Shown piece after piece: positions 56,830-64,000 of a stretch of 64,000 nt of DNA. The notes under the pieces are model-generated. The model was given only the letters and a program-made list of their open reading frames with translations, was not told the DNA's origin and did not search any database. Position 1 is the first letter of the stretch. Each line of letters begins with the position of its first letter. The stretch lies in the NCBI GenBank assembly GCA_038380435.1, contig JAWZYU010000034.1, positions 2,586,704-2,650,703 on the forward strand. The letters are read 5' to 3'. A program made the position numbers and the translations under genes. This DNA comes from Ryuthela nishihirai. Its lineage: Eukaryota > Arthropoda > Arachnida > Araneae > Heptathelidae.

Positions 56830-56987
56830 CCTATACTTACTTTATGATTTTATGATTTTTAGGCCATTTCCGTAAATTAACTTATTAAGAATACTTCTGC
56901 TTTCAGGGGATATTTTCTCGTTTTTTCGAACGATAGGCGACGGATTTGTATAAAATATTTTAATTCACTTTCTCGGTATCTTCATCT

Positions 56988-57697
56988 TTACTTGGGTCTG
57001 ATGTGTAATATGTAAGTCACGTTTTCCTTGTTCAAGTCCATTACTTTATTGTTCTGATCGTTTACTTTTATTCTAACATTGTAAATGTAATCAGTTTTAT
57101 TCAGCGGTAAATATATGGGGAAGAAAGAATGTGTGTCGATTAAACTGCAAAGCGGTGTTTGAGGCACGAAACTGTACAACACGTCGCTCTTCTGGTTATT
57201 GAGATAGGAAGATTCGACAATAGAACAGTGAATTAGAATGCGATCGACCCCTCTCGTTATGTTGGTGGGAACTTTCCTTCGTTTTTTGCTGCATCTATAA
57301 TTTTCTATTCGAACCCTAGTATTTCTCGTAACTTTCCTTCAGAAAAATCTATTTTATATCCTCTTGCCAAACGAAAAATAAATCTTAATGTGGGGAGGTT
57401 GCTTTCTAGTATTATAGGGCTAGGATCTCCAAAGACATTTTTTAAAACGTCATTGAATCCGTCTATTTCATACATACCATTCGGGAAAGTTATTTTATTC
57501 CATTGCCTTCCATTGAAGTATTTCAGAGTGTTATTGTCATATTTGTCACTGATGTTGTACCAGGAATACCACATATTGCTACCGATCAGTGCTATCTCGC
57601 ATTCACAATTGAGTGTGATCGGCGTTTCATAATTAATTTCCAAATCTTCGGTGTTGTATGCCGTAATAGTAGAGGAATTGATAGTTATGAGTACCAT
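56988..57697 (-). pseudogene. Polinton minor capsid/penton-like protein
   Basis: Frame opens at 57697 with MVLITINSSTITAYNTEDLE and contains NMWYSWYNISDKYDNNTLKY and KITFPNGMYEIDGFND, blocks common to a conserved Polinton protein. A TAG at 57302-57304 stops it after REILGFE. The frame then continues, shifts once around 57250, and carries the typical end at 57182-56988 (YIYNVRIKVNDQNNKVMDLN). In Polintons this position holds the minor (penton-like) capsid protein, and I infer that role from context. Overall length would be about 236 codons. It cannot be made as it stands. Confidence 0.75.
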
Positions 57698-57729
57698 CTT
57701 TATTAATATAATGTAGTACTATGTAGTAC

Positions 57730-58119
57730 TTATATGCTAATTGTTACCAACAATTCTTTCCGATCTTTAGGAGTTTGTTCAAACTGATACGATACGTCAC
57801 ATGGGCTTATGTTATTATTCCTTCGTTTAATGTAATAGATGCAATAGTAACCACAATTTTTCAGAGTGATTTGCGAAGAGTTATACACGATCGGCTGTGA
57901 AGATGAAAGTAAATAGTGTTTTATTTCTTCTGGTGGCGATAAACCGAATGGATCAAAGTACTCGACGTAAGGTAACTTCTCATCATTGAAATAAGCTACC
58001 CAATGAGTTCCTGAACCACGGTAAACATCAAAGTTCACTATATCGTTATCGTTCTTAAATATTTTTGTTGACAAAGAATCGATAGAGTATACACCACGGA
58101 ATCCTTTTTCGTTTTCCAT
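57730..58119 (-). CDS. Polinton adenain-like cysteine protease
   Basis: A 129-codon frame with ATG at 58119 and no breaks. Like adenovirus maturation protease it should cut capsid precursors. The catalytic set is visible: His39 in SGTHWVAY, acidic Asp56 in EYFDPFGL, and Cys89 in KNCGYYC, in the order and spacing expected (known for the C5 family). A Gln-containing segment (SSQITL) before the Cys could supply the oxyanion residue. It sits between the minor capsid-like gene (33-bp gap) and the small basic protein (11-bp gap). The frame is intact but its partners are broken, so function is doubtful. Confidence 0.88.
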   Translation of the reverse strand: MENEKGFRGVYSIDSLSTKIFKNDNDIVNFDVYRGSGTHWVAYFNDEKLPYVEYFDPFGLSPPEEIKHYLLSSSQPIVYNSSQITLKNCGYYCIYYIKRRNNNISPCDVSYQFEQTPKDRKELLVTISI

Positions 58120-58129
58120 TATTTTTTTG

Positions 58130-58574
58130 CTATCTAAATTTCTTAATGTCTCTTTTTTTAAATCCCTGAGCTATTTGTTTTCCTGGAATGTACAAACCTT
58201 TTCCCTTCCTTTTATTTTTAGATAAGCCTGCTGCTCTTTGCTTTCCAAGAATGTATAACCCTTTTCCTAGAACGTTTTGGGCAAGCTTAGTACCAGCATA
58301 TCCCGCAGCTCCAACTGCAGCTGCTTTTCCCAATGCTATGAGTGCAGGTATTAAGAACGGCAGAAATCCACCTAGCTGTGTTTTACTGAAACGAAGTCGA
58401 ACTGGCGTTGTAGATTTTTTTCAGTTTAATGATTTGTCTCTTTGTCAGTTTCAAAGTATCATTACCTTTCTTCTGTGGATCAATACTTAAAGTTATAGGA
58501 TTCTTATTTACAAATGCACTCTTCAATTTTTGTTTCTGTCCAGTCGTTAAACTAGTCAGATAACTGTGATACAT
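58130..58574 (-). pseudogene. Polinton small basic core-like protein
   Basis: First frame from ATG at 58574: LTTGQKQKLKSAFVNKNPIT and KLTKRQIIKLKKIY, Lys-rich. A frameshift at about 58390-58410 moves it to a frame with a Gly/Ala/Leu-rich hydrophobic part and then GKGLYILGKQ and GKGLYIPGKQ, an internal repeat, ending RDIKKFR. Basic start, hydrophobic middle and GKGLY end are typical of a protein encoded next to the protease in Polintons and adintovirus-like elements, thought to resemble adenovirus core/membrane-active peptides (inference). The plus-strand side begins only 55 bp away. Confidence 0.75.
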
Positions 58575-58629
58575 TATACTTTATTTTTATAAGTATCATG
58601 CACTTAAATTTTATATATAAAAATTAAGC
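58575..58629. promoter_or_regulatory. Divergent intergenic region of the Polinton
   Basis: A 55-bp AT-rich gap between the start codons of two outward-facing blocks (58574 minus, 58630 plus). TATATATAA on the plus strand and TTTATA stretches could serve as TATA elements. By position this is where both promoters would have to lie. Confidence 0.4.
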
Positions 58630-59110
58630 ATGTATTGTGTAAAGTGTAAAACGAAAACTTTAACGGATAACGTTGAATATGTCACATCAAAGGATAAAAG
58701 AGTAATGATGAGAGGTAGATGCCGAACATGTGGAAAAATGAAGAATAAATTTGTGAAACAGAAAGGAAAATTTGTAAAAGGTGGAGATATAGTAAGCTGG
58801 ATTCAAGAAAAGTTTAATCCACCCGAAATGCACATTCCAGGTTACCAGTATTGTGGACCATTTACGAAACTGGAGAAAAGGTTAATGTGAGGAGATCCTG
58901 GTATTAACCGTGTGGACAAAGCCTGCAAAAAGCACGATATTTCTTACAGCAAATCTGCAGAAACTAAAAAAGAGGCACGAAGCCAACCAAGAATTATTAA
59001 ATGATTTGGATGAAATTCAGAATCCAACTTTAGGAGAAAGAATTTCAAGAACGATAATCAAACCAATCATTAAAACAAAGAAACAGTTCGGTTTAGGATG
59101 CAAGAAATAA
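58630..59110 (+). pseudogene. Polinton zinc-ribbon plus PLA2-like protein
   Basis: Starts MYCVKCKTKT and has a second pair in CRTCGK, so a four-Cys zinc ribbon at about residues 3-37. It then shows IPGYQYCGPFTKLEKR, the calcium-loop-like part of a viral phospholipase A2-type fold, and, after a TGA at 58888-58890, ACKKHDISYS with the HD active-site pair. A frameshift near 58975 leads into the C-terminal helix (RHEANQELLNDLDEI). Parvovirus VP1 uses a related fold to breach membranes (known). A comparable role here is inference. Two lesions make it inactive. Confidence 0.82.
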
Positions 59111-59111
59111 G

Positions 59112-60152
59112 ATGCTTTCTTTCGTTTACTGTGACCCATTAAAGGGATTTTCCGGTATAAAAGATCTAATGTTCAAAACTGGATTGACTGAAAAAGAAGT
59201 AAAAAGATTTCTCCAACAACAAGATGTGTACACGTTACACAAACCCATTTGTAAAAAATTCCAAACCAGACGGGTTTATGTCTCGAATGTAGACGACCAG
59301 TGGCAGAGTGATTTAATCGATATGCAAAAATTTAAATTTCACAATAACCACACGAATTACATTTTAACCGTGATTGACATTTTCAGCAAATTCGCCTGGG
59401 CAATACCTATTAAAAAGAGAACGGGTAATGAGATTACCAAAGCATTTGTAGAAATTTTTAAACAACGTAAGCCATCCAAGTTACAAACCGACAAGGGAAC
59501 TGAGTTTATCAATAAAGAAACTCAAGCATTGTTTAATCAACGAGGGTCCATTGGTTTGCCACTGAAAATAAGACTAAAGCTCAAATTGTGGAACGATTTA
59601 ATAGGACTCTAAAGACAAAAATGTGGAAATTTTTCACTGCCAATAACACTAGAAATAATAACACTGGATCGATGTTCTACCAAAACTCGTAAGAATTACA
59701 ATATGTCTTATCACAGATCAATAAGAATGACCCCATAAGAGGTAAGCTTGCAGAAAAACAGAGATATTGTGTATTTTAATCTGTTTGGTAAAAGAATTAA
59801 ATCTGTTACAGCACCAAAATTTAAAATTGGCGACAGAGTGAGAATCGCCAAGTACAAGACACCGTTTAGAAAAGGTTATCTGCCAAATTTTACAGAAGAG
59901 ATTTTTGAAATTGCTCAAGTTCTGAATAAAGATCCCATAACTTATAAAATCAAGGATCTGAAAGGAGAACCAATCATTGGTAGTTTTTACACCCAAGAAA
60001 TGGTGAAATTCGAAAAGCAAGATGACATTTATAAAGTTGAAACCATTCTGAAAACTAGAGTGAAGAATAATAAAAAAGAGTATTATGTTAAATGGTTTTG
60101 TTATGATAATACATTTAATTCCTGGGTCAAAGAAGATGATCTTTTTAAATAA
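59112..60152 (+). pseudogene. Polinton integrase with chromodomain
   Basis: Retrovirus-type DDE integrase. Catalytic Asp67 lies in QWQSDLIDM and Asp127 in LQTDKGTEF. The third acidic residue is the Glu at 59591-59593 (VERFNR), about 34-35 residues later but in a shifted frame (frameshift between about 59545 and 59565). A TAA at about 59689 and a further frame change come before 59748. From there an open 134-codon frame gives an SH3-like part (KIGDRVRIAKYK) and a chromodomain-like end (YYVKWFCYDNTFNSWVKEDD). The N-terminal region lacks a clear HHCC finger. It starts one base after the preceding gene's stop codon, which ends at 59110. Confidence 0.9.
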
Positions 60153-60157
60153 AGCAA

Positions 60158-60645
60158 ATGGAGATTCAAAATTTTGACTTTGAAGAAGATGAGAAATTCT
60201 TGAACAGAAACGTATTAGCACCTCTCTGGCCTTTTAGACTTTTAATCTGTGGTCCATCGGGCTCAGGGAAGACGAACCTTTTGTTGAACTTAATATTTAA
60301 ACATCTCTACCATAATAAAACCTTTTTATACGCCAAAGATTTAACCGAGCCGAAATATCAGTTTATGCAAGAAATATTCGACGATTGCACGAAATTTTGG
60401 AGAAAACATTTGGCGAAAATATCTCAATTGCAACTTTCTCTTCCAGTAAACAAGATATTGTCAAGGTCAATGAACTGGATCCCGAAATGCAAAATTTAAT
60501 TGTTTTCGACGATTTCGTAACGGAAAGAGATCAAAAACTCATCGAAGAGGAAGGAAAAAGAACATCTCATTGATTTACCTGACAGAGTTATTTTTAGACT
60601 CCAAAAGACATTCGATTACAGTGTAATTATTTTATATTCTTTAAT
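60158..60645 (+). pseudogene. Polinton packaging ATPase (A32/FtsK type)
   Basis: Would pump DNA into capsids. Walker A is CGPSGSGKTN (residues 31-40) from ATG 60158. After a frameshift near 60385-60400 the second frame carries FSSSKQDIVKVNELDPEMQN and Walker B-like NLIVFDDFV. From 60574 the same frame continues through three stop codons with QSYF and TPKDIRLQCNYF, the C-terminal part of the family, so decay rather than truncation ends it. The start lies 5 bp after the integrase stop. Confidence 0.87.
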
Positions 60646-62142
60646 ATGCAGAACAAGAGAGAAATGTTGCAGATACAAATGGATCATGCAACAGATATAA
60701 CAATATATAAAACAACCCAACAACCCTATTGGGAGGACTTTCCTTAATCGACCGTGATGTAATGTCGGTGTTAAAATGTTCGTAATAGATAAAATTGTGT
60801 CACAAAACTGCACATTAGGAACCCAAGGTAGAAAAAAAAGAGTTAAAAATAAACCAATGGAGTGTTCAGAATATTAACTGCCTCTTTGCAATTCATGCGA
60901 AATAAAGACTTCTATGGTTCGAGACTCGATTTGGAACAATTTGCTTATTAGTCTGTTCCGGTTAAGATGCCTGCCACTCTATCGAGGGCTTGGTAGTAAC
61001 TCACTACCATGAGTCTGTACACGAAGCTGGCAATGGAGTGCGGCTCATAGGAAAAGTGACCTGCTTGCAAGATCAGTGAAGACGTTGCCTTGACACTGGC
61101 ATGCCCTGGCACCCAACAAAATTGAGGAGGTAAAAGTCAAACGGTGGTGTTTCTGCGAATCCGCAACAGCCTGTTTCTGGACTGCCTGGAGATTGTCCGG
61201 GGTCAAGGTCAGCTCTCCTGGCTCGCCCTTTTCTCCCCCACAGTGGGGAAGTACACTGTTCTACTGAGTTACAGATATCCTGCGGCTTTGTCCAATGGAA
61301 GTTTGCGCCTAAAATGTTCAATGAAGTGAAACAGGATGAGAACTAAATTCCGAGCATGTAGCGAACTAAACGAATCGCTGTAGAAACTGCTTATGTGATC
61401 GATTATGTTGCGAGTTAGGGTGAGCAAACATCCTTTTTCCTGCAGCTGTTGTCCCGCAGTCACAAGAAAAGTCTTCGGGACACTGATTTGTGCCACTTTT
61501 ATCAAAAGTGAAAGGCTTGACAACTGTCCGGCTACTGGCCGTGATTTTGTGACTATCGGCACCGTAACAGTGACAGAGGCACACGTTGTTGTTATGCATG
61601 GAAATTTTCAGCTTTTTCCGACTATTCCTTCTTGGTGGGTCAGTTCTAATGGATGGAAGTATATAAACACAAAACCTCACATAACGTTGAAAAAACATTT
61701 CACTGATAATACTAGTAAATATAAAATTATCAGACCTTTGGAATCCCCCTCCGATCTGTTGGCGACCCACGGTTTGAGGATCACTCACATAAATAATTTA
61801 TGTAACTATGATTTTAAATGCAGAAAATTTATAAGGAAGTGCAAACATCAAGAAGTATACTTTGGAGCGTTATATAATTATATATTAATATTCTGTATGT
61901 CGTATTTCACTGATTGGCTAATCTATCAAATCTCGTGATATATGATATGCATGGGGAATAATTTTTTCTCTAAACTGTTCAGTTAATGAAGTAAATGTCT
62001 TATTTAATGGACATTTTTATATCAGTTCAGTATGTAGATGACTGAAACTGTCGAATAATGGCGTTGAAATCTGAAAGATTTCTTCCATTTGATTTCCTTA
62101 AAGAGGTAGACACTCATATCTTGTCCGGTGTGCAATAGGAAA
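60646..62142. other. Right flank of the Polinton, no gene assigned
   Basis: Two overlapping frames at 61366-61788 (minus) and 61405-61938 (plus) have no domain I recognise. Around 61412 TAGGGTGAGCAAACATCC resembles the end of an hAT-type repeat (weak). No Polinton polymerase motifs were seen. Confidence 0.45.
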
Positions 62143-62149
62143 ATGTCGT

Positions 62150-62590
62150 GACCCGTCAAAATAGCCCAAGACTAAATAGCCCCGACAAAATAGCCCAAGA
62201 CTAAAAAGCCCCGACAAAATAGCCTATTCTAAAATATCCCAAGACTAAATAGCCCTACAAAATAGCCCCGACAAAATAGCCTATTCTAAAATATCCCAAG
62301 ACTAAATAGCCGTACAAAATAGCCCCGACAAAATAGCCTATTCTAAAATATCCCAAGACTAAATAGCCCGACAAAATAGCCTATTCTAAAATATCCCAAG
62401 ACTAAATAGCCCTACAAAATAGCCCCGACAAATAGCCTATTCTAAAATATCCCAAGATTAAATAGCCCTACAAAATAGCCCCGACAAAATAGCCTATTCT
62501 AAAATATCCCAAGACTAAATAGCCCCGACAAAATAGCCTATTCTAAAATATCCCAAGACTAAATAGCCCTACAAAATAGCTAGCCTATTT
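62150..62590. repeat. Short tandem array of AAATAGCCC units
   Basis: Composite units of about 55-62 bp are built from CTATTCTAAAATATCCCAAG, ACTAAATAGCC and ACAAAATAGCC sub-blocks, repeated about seven times with small losses. It is strongly A/C-biased on the plus strand. Confidence 0.92.
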
Positions 62591-62640
62591 AAATTCTAAA
62601 TTTCGCATTTTAATCATTGTATTTATATATAAATAAATAC

Positions 62641-62788
62641 CCCCTCAAGCAGCTGCTTGCCACAGAGGACTGACAGGAGCCTGTCAGTTTATATGCCATA
62701 GTAGAAGTGCCATGCCTTACCCGGGGCTCGAACCCAGGTCCCTTAGATCAGTAGCCAAGCGCGCTAACCACTCGGCCATGGGACGGAC
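62641..62788 (-). mobile_element. SINE-C, best copy
   Basis: On the minus strand: CCGTCCCATGGCCGAGTGG, box A TGGCCGAGTGGTTAGCGCGC (tRNA-Leu/Ser-like), box B GGGTTCGAGCCCC, then GGTAAGGCATGGC. A tail with CTGACAGGCTCCTGTCAG and GCAAGCAGCTGCTTGAGG ends in a TATTTATAT stretch. It is the reference for the satellite at 1-2100 and the fragments at 3.2, 38.5 and 55.0 kb. Confidence 0.88.
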
Positions 62789-62876
62789 ACACATATAAAT
62801 AGAAATTCTAAATATGGTTTGGTAATTCTTTACAAGTCTTTAAGGTTTGTGTTCCTTGCCACATTCTTTACAAAAA

Positions 62877-64000
62877 TTACATTTCAAGGTTATGTGAAAT
62901 GCCACGAAGAAAGTCCATAGGTTCCATAGTTGCATGATTTCCCACTAATACTTCCAGGCGTCGATTCAGTTGCACATATTTAGTTTTGTTAGCATCTAGG
63001 TTGTGAATACTTGCAGCAAGGCGGGTAAAGCAGATTTCTACCATATCTTGCTCTTTTCGGAAATGGTCGATGAGTTTGTAGACGGATGGATAATGGCAAT
63101 CTACAGTTTGCTGGAATACCCTTCTACTGAACTATTTGTCCTCGGAAGACCATTGACGACGCGCTCATGAACATTCCATATATGTATTACAAATCGTGGT
63201 TGTGCTCGGCGATTGCGTCTTATTCGTCCTATATATGTATCTTCCCAGTAATCGTTGGGTTGGGTTGTTTTACCTCTGAGCGGCACTTTTTTGCACATCA
63301 TGGGCTAAATGGCCAGGTCACATGGACCCCGAAGGCTCAGAGAAGGTTGGGGAAGGGGACCCACTGGAACAGCTGTTGGGAGACAGATGGTAGCCTGCCG
63401 TCAAGACCATCCAGCGTGTTCTTTAACGTGCACAGGGTATGGCTCTCCCGCACACGGGGCCACGGCTTAACGTCCCATCCGACGGACGGCGGCCTTTCCA
63501 AGCCCATCATTGTCCCCTACTGACCGTGGGCAGGGCGGGGAATTTTGCGGAGATAAATCTCAACGCTGACCCAGCTGGGACTCGAACCTGGGAACTACAG
63601 ATTACGAGCCTGGCGCGCTACCGACTGAGCCACCCTCGCTCCTCCCAGTAATCGATAATGGGGTCTAGTTCGTTTGGGCATTTTTCAATTAATTCTTCAA
63701 ATACTCCTATAACATTATGTACCAGTACAAAACTCAACGCAAACAACATTTTTATATAAACACGCACATTTTCATTATTTACATAAAGTTCCGCTAAATT
63801 CAGTTCTTGCACTTTTCGCCATAAGCACTGTCCCAAATGAAACAAACAGCCAACAACTTCTGTGTTATTAAAAACTTGTAGCACGGCGTTTTGAATCACT
63901 TTCTCGTAATCACTTACACTTGTTGGATTTAAAGTTTCCTTCAACTGTAATAGTTTCTGAAATACGCGAACATATATTGCTTCACTTTTATTTCTTAACA
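62877..64000 (-). pseudogene. MULE-type transposase gene split by SINE-A
   Basis: A minus-strand gene runs off the right edge. Reading from 64000: NKSEAIYVRVFQKLLQL, TSVSDYEKVIQNAVLQVFNN, EVVGCLFHLGQCLWRKVQEL, then FEELIEKCPNELDPIIDYWE, where the SINE at 63255-63642 interrupts. It resumes with DYWEDTYIGRIRRNRRAQPR, VHERVVNGLPRTNSSVEGY. A frameshift near 63110 follows, then YKLIDHFRKEQDMVEICF and FLRGISHNL before TAA at 62877-62879. These blocks match the MULE transposase domain and its C-terminal partner as found in many arthropod 'MULE domain-containing' proteins (family knowledge). The N-terminal FLYWCH/zinc part would lie outside. Confidence 0.85.
63255..63642 (-). mobile_element. SINE-A copy inside MULE gene
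   Basis: Near-consensus, full length, reverse to the window and so in forward orientation relative to nothing conserved in the host gene. TSD TCCCAGTAATCG at 63243-63254 and 63643-63654, which doubles the DYWE codons of the MULE frame. Confidence 0.94.

Larger units (their letters stand above)
55487..60645. mobile_element. Polinton/Maverick element, decayed and incomplete
   Basis: About 5.2 kb with two divergent blocks meeting at 58575-58629. The minus block holds the major capsid, minor capsid-like, adenain-like protease and small basic core-like protein. The plus block holds the PLA2-like protein, integrase with chromodomain, and packaging ATPase. This gene set is diagnostic of Polintons and related adintovirus-like elements (known). 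No protein-primed DNA polymerase B and no terminal repeats are visible, so a large part is missing. Only the protease frame is undamaged. Confidence 0.92.

Noticed and set aside
61366..61938. Two overlapping frames of 140 and 177 codons
   Set aside because: Opposite strands over the same DNA, no recognisable domain, and hAT-like repeat sequence in the region.
55019..62690. Matching CAAGCAGCTGCTTGCC segments as Polinton terminal repeats
   Set aside because: They are direct, not inverted, and both are the tail of SINE-C.

Overview
The window reads as repeat-dominated nuclear DNA from an invertebrate, most likely an arthropod and perhaps an arachnid. The evidence is indirect: AT-rich sequence, reading frames split by introns, RTE-like LINEs, several tRNA-derived SINE families, Tc1/mariner, hAT, MULE and piggyBac relics, a Polinton (Maverick), and the last exon of an ionotropic-receptor-like gene. 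I cannot fix the species. Nothing bacterial or organellar is present, so operons and ribosome binding sites do not apply. Most long open frames are repeats read through by chance.

Layout. 1-2140: about 26 copies of an 80-bp satellite built from part of a tRNA-derived SINE and ending on the intact SINE head. 2.4-8.3 kb: a G-run minisatellite, Tc1-type MITEs, two mariner MITEs with ~100-bp inverted repeats, and nested SINEs. 9.3-13.2 kb: SINE-A copies with clear target duplications, one carrying a fourfold tail and one flanked by a 48-bp direct repeat. 13.6-14.4 kb: a 44-bp minisatellite. 14.6-18.0 kb: an hAT MITE, a fold-back element and a Tc1 relic. 18.0-27.8 kb: two decayed copies of one LINE, separated by palindromic MITEs. 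28.6-34.6 kb: the ionotropic receptor exon and a ~565-bp inverted repeat enclosing 4.6 kb. 36.9-39.7 kb: the best host gene, a two-exon Ser/Thr kinase broken by a 21-bp fold-back duplication. 41.3-48.5 kb: SINEs, mariner relics, a perfect 198-bp inverted repeat and a 178-bp satellite. 49.2-54.9 kb: MITEs, a third LINE copy and a Tc1 relic. 55.5-60.6 kb: a decayed Polinton. 62.1-64.0 kb: a short satellite, a SINE and a MULE-transposase gene split by a SINE.

How the parts work together. The Polinton is the only multi-gene system: divergent capsid/protease and PLA2/integrase/ATPase blocks from a virus-like transposon. Nearly every one of its frames is broken and no DNA polymerase is visible, so it is a fossil. 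The SINEs presumably moved with LINE machinery, but no LINE here is intact. The kinase and the receptor exon are the only probable host genes; both lie beside unusual inverted duplications.
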